This document shows, one piece after another, positions 1-7,054 of a stretch of 11,688 nucleotides of DNA. This stretch comes from an uncultured Elusimicrobia bacterium (lineage in GTDB: Bacteria > Elusimicrobiota > Elusimicrobia > UBA1565 > UBA9628): contig CAIQSZ010000450.1 of the NCBI GenBank assembly GCA_903874575.1, positions 1-11,688 on the forward strand. Direction: 5' to 3'. A program made the translations under genes and the position numbers. The first letter of the stretch is position 1. Every line of letters begins with the position of its first letter. The notes below the pieces were generated by a model. It was not told the origin of the DNA and made no database searches. It worked only from the letters and a program-made list of their open reading frames with translations.

Positions 1-210
1 CCACACCTCCTGGCCGCCGATCCCGTCCAGTTCCTCGCGCACGATGCGCTCGACCTTGCGCAGCACGCGCAAGCCCAGAGGCAGCCAGTCGTAAATACCC
101 GAAGCGACCTTACGGATCATGCCCGCGCGCTGCATCAGCTGAGCGGAAACATTATCAGCGTCCGACGGCGCCTCGCGCAGGGTCGGGATCAGGGACTTGG
201 ACAGTTTCAT
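1..210 (-). CDS. proS: Prolyl-tRNA synthetase, N-terminal part (runs off left edge)
   Basis: The first 70 codons of a gene that continues beyond the window. ProS is a cytosolic class II synthetase that charges tRNA-Pro with proline. The translation begins MKLSKSLIPTLREAPSDAD, followed by a segment containing LMQRAGMIRKVASGIYDWLP and then LGLRVLRKVERIVREE. This matches the bacterial-type ProS N-terminus (family pattern: LMLRAGMIR, then GIYSWLPLGLRVL, then IVREEM). The catalytic motifs 2 and 3 lie outside the window, so intactness cannot be judged. The ATG overlaps the rseP stop by four bases (ATGA at 207-210), which suggests translational coupling. A GAGG stands about 11 bases upstream inside the rseP end. 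It is the last visible member of the rpsB-to-proS block. Confidence 0.93.
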   Translation of the reverse strand, partial: MKLSKSLIPTLREAPSDADNVSAQLMQRAGMIRKVASGIYDWLPLGLRVLRKVERIVREELDGIGGQEVW

Positions 211-1313
211 TTTGAGGACGCCTCGGCGGCGGATTTGGCGGCGCGCTCCGAGCGGATGCGCAGGAAGTCGTTGTAGGTGGCGAAGGCGAGAAGCGACATG
301 AGGAGCGCCAGCCCGACGGTGTTGGCCTTCTCCATGGCCGAGGGCGACAGGCGCTTGCCGCGGATGCCTTCCCACAAGTAGAACACGCCGTGGCCCCCGT
401 CCAGGAGGGGCAGCGGCAGGAGATTGAAGAACCCGATGGCCACCGATATGAATCCGATCAGAAAAATGAACTCCTCCCAGCCGGCGCGCGCGGCGCGCGA
501 GACCATCTGGAAAATGCCGACGGGACCCGCCAAGTCCGGACGCTCGCGCTTCCATATCTTCGAACCGATGGTGGCGACGGTCTGCTTCGTCTGCGTCCAG
601 CACAGGCGCGCCGCCTCGCCCATCGCGGAAAACGGGCCGACGGGACGGTACTCGGCCTTGGGCATGATGCCGATGACGCCGCGTGCCGCATCGGCGTCGT
701 CCTTCTTGGGAAGCACCTTGAGCTCGAAGGCTTTCCCGTCCCGCTCAACGGCAAGCGTGATTTCCTTTTCGGGGGAACGGTGGATGGAACCGGCCAGATC
801 CTCCCAACCAGCGAGCGCGCGTCCGTCGAACGCGGTCACCTTGTCGCCCACTCGCAGGCCGGCTCTGTCCGCCGGGAAGCCGACGACCATGTTGCCGATG
901 ATCGATTCCTTTGACGGCTCGGGAACTCCTCTCGCCCAGACCAGACCGGTGTAGAGCAGGAACGCGAGGATGTAGTTCATCGCCGGACCCGCGTAGACGA
1001 TGAGGAGACGCCGGTTCCACGCCTGTCCGAAATACTCGTCGGCCAACGGCGCCGCGTCCTCGACGGGATCCTCGCCCGCGGGCTTGACGAAGCCGCCGAA
1101 CGGTATCGCGCGAAGCGAGAAGCGCGTGCCGGCGCGGCCCGTGAAGCCGAGCAACTCCGGCCCGAAGCCGAACGCGAATTTTTCGACGCGCACGCCTAAC
1201 TTCAGGCAGGCGAGATAGTGGCCGGATTCATGCAGGAAAATGACAAGGCCCAGCGCCACAGCGTTGGCGGCCACGGTATAGGCCGACGATCCGATCACCT
1301 GCAGGATGCTCAT
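207..1313 (-). CDS. rseP: RseP/RasP-type site-2 zinc metalloprotease
   Basis: A 368-residue inner-membrane protease of the M50 family. Family members cut transmembrane segments of anti-sigma factors or leftover signal peptides. The zinc-binding HESGH lies at residues 28-32 in the first hydrophobic segment. GPAMNYILAF (109-118) is the second conserved segment. A single PDZ-like domain spans about 135-205 (AGLRVGDKVTAFDG). The second active-site motif, PLPLLDGGHG (300-309), supplies the third metal ligand, D305, and a last hydrophobic segment spans about 332-347. At 368 residues with one PDZ domain it is shorter than E. coli RseP (about 450, two PDZ domains). The start is preceded by AAGGAG eight bases upstream within dxr, and its ATG overlaps the dxr stop (ATGA at 1310-1313). 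No anti-sigma substrate is visible nearby. Confidence 0.95.
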   Translation of the reverse strand: MSILQVIGSSAYTVAANAVALGLVIFLHESGHYLACLKLGVRVEKFAFGFGPELLGFTGRAGTRFSLRAIPFGGFVKPAGEDPVEDAAPLADEYFGQAWNRRLLIVYAGPAMNYILAFLLYTGLVWARGVPEPSKESIIGNMVVGFPADRAGLRVGDKVTAFDGRALAGWEDLAGSIHRSPEKEITLAVERDGKAFELKVLPKKDDADAARGVIGIMPKAEYRPVGPFSAMGEAARLCWTQTKQTVATIGSKIWKRERPDLAGPVGIFQMVSRAARAGWEEFIFLIGFISVAIGFFNLLPLPLLDGGHGVFYLWEGIRGKRLSPSAMEKANTVGLALLMSLLAFATYNDFLRIRSERAAKSAAEASSK

Positions 1314-2482
1314 CGTAAATGCTCCTTCGCTTTCGCGCGGGCCCAGGCGTCGATTTCGACGACTTCCTGAAAGCTCGGCAGCCCGCCGCTGACCGTATAC
1401 GCCGCCATCGTCTTCTCGACGACGCGGGGAATGTCGGTGAAGCGGATCGCGCGGGCGATGAACGCTTCAACGGCGACCTCGTCGGCGGCCGAGAGTACCG
1501 CGGGCATGCCGCCGCCCTTGCGCGCGGCCTCACAGGCCAGAGAAAGGCACGGAAAGCGCGTGAAATCCGGCCGCTTGAAGTCGAGCGTCCCGATTTTGAC
1601 GAGGTCGAGAGGCTCGATCACGCGCGTCGCGCGCTCGGGGAAAGTCAGCCCGTATTGGATGGGGAGCTTCATGTCGGGCAAGCCCATCTGCGCCAGGACG
1701 GAGCCGTCGGAAAACTCCACGCCCGAGTGGAAGATCGACTGCGGATGAATGACGATCTCGACCTGCTCGCGTTTGAGGCCGAATAAATTCATGATCTCGA
1801 TGAGTTCGAAGCCTTTGTTCATCAGCGTCGCGCAGTCGATAGTGATTTTCTTGCCCATCTTCCAGGTCGGATGATTCATCGCCTGGGCCGGCGTCACATC
1901 CGCCAGATCGCCCTCATAACTGCCGAAAGCTCCGCCGGAGGCGGTCAAGAGAACGCGACGGATGGTCTTCAAAGGCGCGACGGCCTTGGGGTCCGGGTTC
2001 AGGCCTTGGACGCACTGGAAGATGGCCGACGGCTCGCTGTCGACGGGAACGATGCGCGCGCCCCAGCGCTCGGCCTCGCGCATGAACTGCGCGCCCGCCA
2101 TCACCATGGGCTCCTTGTTGGCAAGCGCGACGGTCTTCCCCGCGCGAATGGCCGCGAGCAAAGGCGCGAAGCCCACGCCGCCGACCACGGAGGTCAGAAC
2201 CACGTCCACGCCTGGATGCGAGGCCAGTTCGCATAAGCCCTCGACCCCGGACGGAGCGTGGCGCGCGCCGCCGACAAGATCCTTCTTGAGGCGGGCTGAG
2301 GCCGCGTCTTCGAACATGGTGACGACCTCGGCGCCGAACTCACGAGCCTGCTCGGCGACCAGCGCCGAATTGGAGTGCGCGGCCAAGCCGACCACCCGGA
2401 AGCGTCCGGGCAACTCTCGTATGACGTTCAGCGCGTTGACGCCGATGGAGCCGGTGGAGCCAAGGATCGCGACCTTCCTCAT
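1310..2482 (-). CDS. dxr: 1-deoxy-D-xylulose 5-phosphate reductoisomerase
   Basis: A 390-residue cytosolic enzyme of the MEP isoprenoid pathway. It converts DXP to MEP using NADPH and a divalent metal, feeding the isoprenyl units that UppS elongates. The NADPH-binding GSTGSIG is at residues 8-14. Metal ligands appear as D148 and E150 (PVDSE) and E226. The phosphate-site loop is ASGGAF (S182 conserved), NHPTW is at 203-207, and NKG is at 222-224. Two expected active-site residues differ: Pro151 follows DSE where His is usual (H153 in E. coli), and Cys217 stands where Ser is usual (S222 in E. coli). The frame stays open upstream into cdsA, but MRKVAILG is the normal N-terminus and its ATG overlaps the cdsA stop (ATGA at 2479-2482), so I use that start. 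Confidence 0.95.
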   Translation of the reverse strand: MRKVAILGSTGSIGVNALNVIRELPGRFRVVGLAAHSNSALVAEQAREFGAEVVTMFEDAASARLKKDLVGGARHAPSGVEGLCELASHPGVDVVLTSVVGGVGFAPLLAAIRAGKTVALANKEPMVMAGAQFMREAERWGARIVPVDSEPSAIFQCVQGLNPDPKAVAPLKTIRRVLLTASGGAFGSYEGDLADVTPAQAMNHPTWKMGKKITIDCATLMNKGFELIEIMNLFGLKREQVEIVIHPQSIFHSGVEFSDGSVLAQMGLPDMKLPIQYGLTFPERATRVIEPLDLVKIGTLDFKRPDFTRFPCLSLACEAARKGGGMPAVLSAADEVAVEAFIARAIRFTDIPRVVEKTMAAYTVSGGLPSFQEVVEIDAWARAKAKEHLR

Positions 2483-3261
2483 TTGAAGCCCAGGCAATAG
2501 TAAACGGCGGGCGCGCACAAAATGAATGAATCGAACCGGTCGAGCACGCCCCCATGTCCCGGCAATAAGGCGCCCGAGTCTTTGACGCCCGCATCTCGCT
2601 TGACCATGGACTCCGCCAGATCGGAGAGTTGACCGGTTATGCCGATCAGGCTGCCCACGCCCGCCGCCCAGGGCAGGGGGAGAGCGTCCATGAGCAGAAA
2701 ATGGGAGAATGCCGCGCACACCGCGACCGCGGCGAAGAAGCCCGATATAGAGCCTTCCCAGGTCTTCTTGGGCGAGAGCCGCGGCGCCAAAGCGTGCCTT
2801 CCGAGAGCGCTGCCGACGACGTACGCCGCCGTGTCCATGCACCACACCGACACGAATATCATCAACAGAAAAGCCTCGCCATGAGGACGCAGACCGCGAA
2901 TCAGCGCCAGGTGCGCCGGCATCCAGCCCGCGAACAGGGAGCCGAACACGGTGAGCGCCGCGCGGTCCAGCGAATGCGTCCCGGCCGCCAGTTCGATGAG
3001 GCAGACCAGCGCCATGCCCGCGGTCAAAGTCAGGCCCAACGGGCCGCCAAACGCCGCGCAGGCCGCCAGCGCCGCGCCGAATAATACCGTCGACCCCCAC
3101 TGCACCGGCCGGCCGCCCAGGCGGAGAACCAGAGCGTACTCATAGCAACACAGCGCGCAGACGCCGACGACGAACAGTCCGAATGCGGCTCCGCCTGCGT
3201 GCACCAGATACAGAAGAACAGGAATCCCGACGACCGCCGTCAGGATGCGCGGAAGAAGCAT
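2479..3261 (-). CDS. cdsA: Phosphatidate cytidylyltransferase (CDP-diglyceride synthase)
   Basis: A 260-residue polytopic inner-membrane enzyme that makes CDP-diacylglycerol from phosphatidate and CTP, the branch point for phospholipid synthesis. The N-terminal two thirds are a series of hydrophobic segments. SPKKTWEGSISG lies in the cytosolic loop. Residues about 218-244 match the full CdsA signature: SMVKRD, then KDSG, then LPGHGGVLDRFD, including the catalytic and metal-binding acidic residues. The start MLLPRILTAVVGIPV is typical of the family, and an in-frame TAG closes the frame four codons upstream. No strong ribosome-binding site is visible. The 34-base gap to uppS is the longest inside the operon. 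Confidence 0.94.
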   Translation of the reverse strand: MLLPRILTAVVGIPVLLYLVHAGGAAFGLFVVGVCALCCYEYALVLRLGGRPVQWGSTVLFGAALAACAAFGGPLGLTLTAGMALVCLIELAAGTHSLDRAALTVFGSLFAGWMPAHLALIRGLRPHGEAFLLMIFVSVWCMDTAAYVVGSALGRHALAPRLSPKKTWEGSISGFFAAVAVCAAFSHFLLMDALPLPWAAGVGSLIGITGQLSDLAESMVKRDAGVKDSGALLPGHGGVLDRFDSFILCAPAVYYCLGFK

Positions 3262-3295
3262 GCTCGTATTCTACAAAATCTGGAAGAACCGCTCG

Positions 3296-3988
3296 TCATT
3301 CGGACTTCTTGGACAGGCCGCCGAAGCGCCGGTCGCGCGCGGAGAAATCCGCCAGCGCCGCCGCGAGATGATCCTTGCGGAAGTCCGGCCAGAGCACGGG
3401 GGTGACGTGAAGTTCGGCGTAGGCGGCCTGCCAGAGCAGGAAGTTGGAGATACGCATCTCGCCGGAGGTGCGGATGAGCAGGTCCAACTCCGGCAGGCCC
3501 GCCGTGTAGAGATTCTTCGCGATGGCGTCCTCATCGACGGTCTTCGCGCCCGCGGCCAGCGCGCGGTTCGCCGCGTCGACGATCTCCTGGCGTCCGCCGT
3601 AGTTCAGCGCCAGCGTCAGGCGCAAGCCGTCGTTGTCTTTCAAGCGGTCGACCGCCGAGTTCAGTTCCGCTCGGACGGCGGGGGGGAGGGCGTCCAAGCG
3701 CCCGATGGCGCCCAGGCGCACGCGACGCTTATCCAATTGTAGCGTTTCCAGCTTCAGCGCCCAGCCAAGCAGCTTCATGAGCTCGCCGACTTCCTCGGCG
3801 GGACGCGACCAGTTCTCCGTTGAGAAAGAATACAAGGTCAGCGCCTCGATGCCCAACTCGCAGGCGGCGCGGACGATCTCGCGCACGGAGTCCACTCCCG
3901 CTTAGTGGCCCGAGATCCGCGGAAGCCCGCGCGCGGCGGCCCATCGTCCGTTGCCGTCCATGATGACGGCGACGTGGCGGGGGACCAC
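3296..3988 (-). pseudogene. uppS: Undecaprenyl-diphosphate synthase (isoprenyl transferase) gene interrupted by an in-frame TAA at codon 29
   Basis: UppS condenses farnesyl-PP with isopentenyl-PP to make the C55 lipid carrier for peptidoglycan and surface polysaccharide. Reading from GTG at 3988, the first 28 codons contain the catalytic segment IMDGNGRW (catalytic Asp at codon 11) and then GLPRISGH. The next codon (3904-3902) is TAA, followed in the same frame by AGVDSVREIV and the rest of a normal UppS: SFSTENW, NYGGRQE, LIRTSGEMRISNFLLWQ and WPDF. Without the stop the protein would be 230 residues, a usual length, with no frameshift. The stop replaces the variable residue of the conserved GH-x-AG motif (K in E. 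coli, often R). The downstream open part (3296-3895, GTG start, 199 codons) lacks the catalytic Asp and should be inactive alone. GTG 3988 lies one base after the frr stop. Sequencing or assembly error, true mutation and readthrough all remain possible. Confidence 0.88.
3902..3904 (-). other. Premature in-frame TAA codon in uppS
   Basis: On the minus strand the codons read GGC CAC TAA GCG GGA GTG, that is G-H-stop-A-G-V. One substitution from AAA (Lys), CAA (Gln) or GAA (Glu) would give this codon. The frame is the same on both sides. No other gene with a visible stop in this window ends in TAA (10 TGA, 4 TAG). Confidence 0.9.
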
Positions 3989-3989
3989 G

Positions 3990-4562
3990 CTAGACCGTCA
4001 GTATCTCTTTTTCCTTCACGGCGACTTGGTCGTCGACCTGCTTCGTGAAGGCGTCGGTGATCTTCTGGATGCGCGTCTCGAGACCACGGAGATCGTCTTC
4101 CGTGATTTCCTTGGCTTGGAATGACTTCTTGACCTTGTTGAGCGCTTCCTGGCGCTCGTTGCGCACGCCCACCTTAAACTCTTCGCCCAGCTTTTTGAGA
4201 ACCTTGACCAGGTCCTTGCGCCGGTCCTCGGTCATCATCGGCAAGGAGATGCGGAGCATCTTGCCGTCGTTCTGCGGCATGGCGCCGACGTCGGCCTTCT
4301 GGAGGGCCTTCTCGATGTCCTGGAGAGTCGAGGGATCCCAGGGGCGGATTTCCAGGGTGCGAGCCTCAGGCACGGAAACAGCCGCGACCTGCTTCAACGG
4401 AACCAAGGAGCCGTAGGCCTCGACCTTCACGGACTCGAGCATCATGGGATTGGCGCGGCCGGTGCGCATGTTGGACATATCCTTGGCCATCTTACCTAGG
4501 CGTTCCTTCATGGCTTCTTCCATCTTGGCGACGACGATTCCGACGGCTTCGTTGGCGGTCAT
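3990..4562 (-). CDS. frr: Ribosome recycling factor
   Basis: A 190-residue cytosolic factor that, with EF-G, splits post-termination ribosomes. The expected order of family segments is present: a helical N-terminus (MEEAMKERLGKMAKDMSNM), RTGRANPMMLESVKVEAYGS, PLKQVAAVSVPEARTLEI, PWDPSTLQDIEKAL, LPMMTEDRRKDLVKV and a charged coiled C-terminus ending KEKEILTV. The length is near the usual 185. The ATG at 4562 has a GGAG nine bases upstream that overlaps the pyrH end, and lies six bases after the pyrH stop. The next methionine (MEEAM, codon 14) is an alternative start closer to the common N-terminus. The gene ends in TAG one base before the uppS GTG, so the two are probably translationally coupled. 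Confidence 0.96.
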   Translation of the reverse strand: MTANEAVGIVVAKMEEAMKERLGKMAKDMSNMRTGRANPMMLESVKVEAYGSLVPLKQVAAVSVPEARTLEIRPWDPSTLQDIEKALQKADVGAMPQNDGKMLRISLPMMTEDRRKDLVKVLKKLGEEFKVGVRNERQEALNKVKKSFQAKEITEDDLRGLETRIQKITDAFTKQVDDQVAVKEKEILTV

Positions 4563-4568
4563 GTGCTG

Positions 4569-5291
4569 TCACTCCGTGGCGATCAAAGTACCGACCTTTT
4601 GCCCGGCGACGGCGCGGGCGATATTGCCCTTCACCGCAAGGTCAAAAACGACGACGGGCATGCAGTTCTCCATGCACAGCGTCAGGGCGGTGGCGTCCAT
4701 CACCTTCAACCGCAATTTAATGCTGTCCATGAACGTGAGCTTGTCGAATTTTTCAGCGGATTTATCTTTCTTGGGGTCGGCGGAATAGACGCCGTCCACC
4801 TTCGTGGCCTTCAACACGACCTCGGCCTCGATCTCGACGGCGCGCAATGCCGCGGCCGTGTCGGTGGTAAAATAGGGATTGCCGGTGCCGCCCGCGAAAA
4901 TGACCACGCGGCCCTTTTCCAGATGGCGGATCGAACGACGGCGAATATACGACTCCGCCAGTTTATTGATCTCAACTGCCGTCTGGACCCGGGTGGGCAC
5001 GCCCAGCTGTTCGAGCGCGTCCTGAAGGGCCAAAGCGTTCATCAACGTGGCCAGCATGCCCATGTAATCCGCGGTCACGCGGCCGATGGCCTCGCCTCGA
5101 TCCTGCTCGCCTCGCCAAATGTTGCCGCCGCCGACGACGATTCCCATCTGCACGCCGGAATCGACCGCGAGCTTGATCTCGGCGACGATGGAGGAAAGCG
5201 CCTGAGGCTTGACGCCGTGATCTCCCTCTCCGCATAAAGACTCGCCGGAGAGCTTAAGGAGAACCCTTGAGTACTTTTTGACCGAGGGCAT
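4569..5291 (-). CDS. pyrH: Uridylate (UMP) kinase
   Basis: A 240-residue cytosolic kinase of the amino-acid-kinase fold that phosphorylates UMP to UDP, the entry to UTP, CTP and UDP-sugars. Visible motifs: VLLKLSGESL at the N-terminus (phosphate-binding Lys), GIVVGGGNIWRG, ADYMGMLATLMNALAL, VVIFAGGTGNPYFTTDTAA (ATP and UMP site), KATKVDGVYSADPKK and MDATALTLC. The length is typical. The start MPSVKKYSRVLLKLSG is normal for the family. The gene begins ten bases after the tsf stop, and the start codon lies in the loop of a 6-bp inverted repeat (5282-5297), listed separately. The complementary strand carries a long open frame that is only a shadow. Confidence 0.96.
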   Translation of the reverse strand: MPSVKKYSRVLLKLSGESLCGEGDHGVKPQALSSIVAEIKLAVDSGVQMGIVVGGGNIWRGEQDRGEAIGRVTADYMGMLATLMNALALQDALEQLGVPTRVQTAVEINKLAESYIRRRSIRHLEKGRVVIFAGGTGNPYFTTDTAAALRAVEIEAEVVLKATKVDGVYSADPKKDKSAEKFDKLTFMDSIKLRLKVMDATALTLCMENCMPVVVFDLAVKGNIARAVAGQKVGTLIATE

Positions 5292-5297
5292 CCTCGG
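5282..5297 (-). promoter_or_regulatory. Inverted repeat with the pyrH start codon in its loop
   Basis: On the minus strand CCGAGG-ATGC-CCTCGG forms a perfect 6-bp, GC-rich stem with a four-base loop containing the pyrH ATG. The only SD-like bases near the start (GAGG) sit in the stem. It is not followed by a T-run, so it is not an intrinsic terminator. It could restrict independent initiation at pyrH and tie it to translation of tsf. The repeat is seen in the sequence; the function is inferred. Confidence 0.4.
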
Positions 5298-5301
5298 GGA
5301 G

Positions 5302-6153
5302 CTACTCGCCGAGCTGGTAGCGGACGAAGCGAACGACCTTCACTTCTCCGCCGAGCTTCGCGCCCGCGTCCTTGACGATGTCGCCGATGGTCTTCTTGTT
5401 GTCGCGCAAGGAGACCTGGTCCAGGAGAACCCACTGCTGATAGAAGAGCTTGTTGATCTTGCCCTCGACGATCTTCGCGATCTGCGCGTCCGGCTTGCCT
5501 TCCTTGCGCAATATCTCGGTGTGGATTTCCTTTTCCTTTTCGATGTCCGCGCCCGGAACTTCGGCGCGCGTCAGATACTTCGGAGAGGCCCCAACGATCT
5601 GGAGGAGGAGTTCCTTCGCCAGTTCGGCGAGTTCGGGAACGTCGCCTTTCGGGGCCGTCAGCATGATCAACGCTCCCCGCTTGGCGGGAACGGCCGGATC
5701 CGGCTGATGGGCATAGCCGGCGATAAGTCCCGCGCCGGGAAGTTCGAGGCGGTCAAAGCGGCGCAGGTTCATGTTCTCGCCGAGCTTGCCGACGAGGGGC
5801 TTTACGAACTCTTCGTTGGCGGCCTCCAGGCCCTTCAGCAAACCGTTCATGGCCTTATCGACGACGATTCCCACCATCGCCTGAAAATCGGCTCCCTTGG
5901 CGACGAAGTCGGTCTCGGAATTGATCTCGACGATCGCGCCGCGGTTGGCGTCGACCTTAAAAGCCACCGCGCCTTCCTTGGTCGCGCGGGATGACTTCTT
6001 CGCGGCGTCCGCCATGCCCTTCTTGCGCAGGATCGTGACAGCGCCCTGAAGGTCTCCCTTGGCTTCGTCCAGGGCGCGCTTGCAGTCCATCATCCCCGCG
6101 CCGGTCTTCTCTCGAAGCTCGCGGATCAGGGTGCCGGCGTCGGCGGTCGTCAT
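5302..6153 (-). CDS. tsf: Translation elongation factor Ts
   Basis: A 283-residue cytosolic guanine-nucleotide exchange factor for EF-Tu. The N-terminal UBA-like domain is clear (LIRELREKTGAGMMDCKRAL, about 9-28). The EF-Tu-contacting TDFVAK lies at 81-86 after VEINSE. A coiled-coil/dimerisation region follows. The C-terminal module has VLLDQVSLRDNKKTIGDIV, matching the family pattern ending in KKTVGEVL. Length and domain order are normal. The ATG is five bases after the rpsB stop, with GGAGG ten bases upstream inside the rpsB end. The rpsB-tsf pair is one of the most conserved bacterial gene pairs. Confidence 0.97.
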   Translation of the reverse strand: MTTADAGTLIRELREKTGAGMMDCKRALDEAKGDLQGAVTILRKKGMADAAKKSSRATKEGAVAFKVDANRGAIVEINSETDFVAKGADFQAMVGIVVDKAMNGLLKGLEAANEEFVKPLVGKLGENMNLRRFDRLELPGAGLIAGYAHQPDPAVPAKRGALIMLTAPKGDVPELAELAKELLLQIVGASPKYLTRAEVPGADIEKEKEIHTEILRKEGKPDAQIAKIVEGKINKLFYQQWVLLDQVSLRDNKKTIGDIVKDAGAKLGGEVKVVRFVRYQLGE

Positions 6154-6158
6154 GAGAT

Positions 6159-6986
6159 TCAGGCCTCCTGCTGTCGGGTCGGCTCTTCAACGGCGGCGTA
6201 CACGACATCCGCGGTCTGGATGACCTCGGCTTCGGCGGCCTGGCCCTGGGCCAGCATCGCGGCTTCGGCGCCGGCAACGGACTGCGCGTTCAGCGCGGCT
6301 TCGTATGCGGTCTTGCCCTCGAGCACCGCGTCGGCGATCAGACCGCAGAACAGCTTGATGGAGCGCGCCGCGTCGTCGTTGCCCGGGATCGGATGTTCGA
6401 TGAGGTCGGGATCGCAGTCGGTATCGCAGACGGCGACGATCGGTATACCGAGTTTGCGCGCTTCCTGCACCGCCAGGTCTTCCTCGACGGGGTCGACGAT
6501 GAACATGACATCGGGGAGTTTGTCGAGGCCGCGCAGGCCCGACAGGTTCTTCTTGAGCTTGGACATCTCCTTATTGAGACGGGAGACTTCCTTCTTGGGA
6601 AGGACCGCGAATATCCCGTCGGCCTGCCACTTCTCAAGCTCCTCAAGGCGCTTGACGGACTTGCGCAACGTCGCGAAATTCGTCAGCGTGCCGCCAAGCC
6701 ATTTCTCGGAGACATAGGACTGTCCGCAACGCTCGGCCTCGGCGCGCAGTATCTCCACGGCTTGTTTTTTCGTGCCGACGAACAAGAACTTCTTGCCTGC
6801 GGCGGCCTGGTCGCGGACCCACTGGCCGACTTTCTTGATCTCCTTGACGGTCTTCTGGAGATCGATGATATGGATGCCATTTCGCTCACCGAAGATGAAG
6901 CGGGACATTTTTGGATTCCAGCGGCGGGTCTGGTGGCCGAAGTGCACTCCAGCTTCCAGCATGGCTTTCATCGAGACGTTGATCAT
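6159..6986 (-). CDS. rpsB: 30S ribosomal protein S2
   Basis: A 275-residue protein of the small ribosomal subunit. The translation begins MINVSMKAMLEAGVHFGHQT, then RRWNPKMSRFIFGERNGIHI and IDLQKTV, the classic S2 N-terminus. KFLFVGTKKQA, a WLGGTLTNF segment, and PDVMFIVDP through to PIVAVCDTDCDPDLIEHPIPGND complete the fold. The last 45 residues or so are an Ala/Glu/Gln-rich tail of low conservation. The frame is open upstream into the next gene, but the ATG at 6986 fits the family and has GGAGG upstream, with a rather long 14-base spacer. It is the first gene of the translation/envelope block. Confidence 0.96.
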   Translation of the reverse strand: MINVSMKAMLEAGVHFGHQTRRWNPKMSRFIFGERNGIHIIDLQKTVKEIKKVGQWVRDQAAAGKKFLFVGTKKQAVEILRAEAERCGQSYVSEKWLGGTLTNFATLRKSVKRLEELEKWQADGIFAVLPKKEVSRLNKEMSKLKKNLSGLRGLDKLPDVMFIVDPVEEDLAVQEARKLGIPIVAVCDTDCDPDLIEHPIPGNDDAARSIKLFCGLIADAVLEGKTAYEAALNAQSVAGAEAAMLAQGQAAEAEVIQTADVVYAAVEEPTRQQEA

Positions 6987-7025
6987 GAGCGGATTTCTAT
7001 CCTCCAAGATTGACGGAACGGGTTG

Positions 7026-7054
7026 ATGATAACAAATCTCCGGCGAAGAAGCTA
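7026..7054 (-). promoter_or_regulatory. Possible rpsB promoter
   Basis: In the 65-base gap upstream of rpsB the minus strand carries TATCAT (7026-7031), five of six matches to the -10 consensus and about 40 bases before the start codon. At 17-base spacing the -35 position reads TAGCTT, a poor match. The gap has no hairpin plus T-run, so readthrough from the upstream reductase gene is also possible. Confidence 0.3.

Noticed and set aside
390..954. Two long plus-strand open frames of about 175 codons opposite rseP
   Set aside because: They lie wholly on the reverse strand of a clear rseP, with Arg/Ala-rich translations of the type GC-rich antisense frames give, and show no recognisable motif.
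2483..3100. Extension of the dxr frame upstream to give 596 residues (an apparent fusion)
   Set aside because: The added 206 residues are an out-of-frame reading of cdsA. The normal Dxr N-terminus begins at 2482 with an ATGA junction.
4563..5237. Plus-strand frame of 224 codons opposite pyrH
   Set aside because: Antisense shadow of a fully conserved UMP kinase. It has no family resemblance.
5282..5297. The hairpin between tsf and pyrH as an intrinsic terminator
   Set aside because: No T-run follows on either strand, and pyrH continues directly from it.
5278..5994. Plus-strand frame of 238 codons opposite tsf
   Set aside because: Antisense shadow. The Leu/Asp/Glu-rich translation mirrors the EF-Ts codons and has no known motif.
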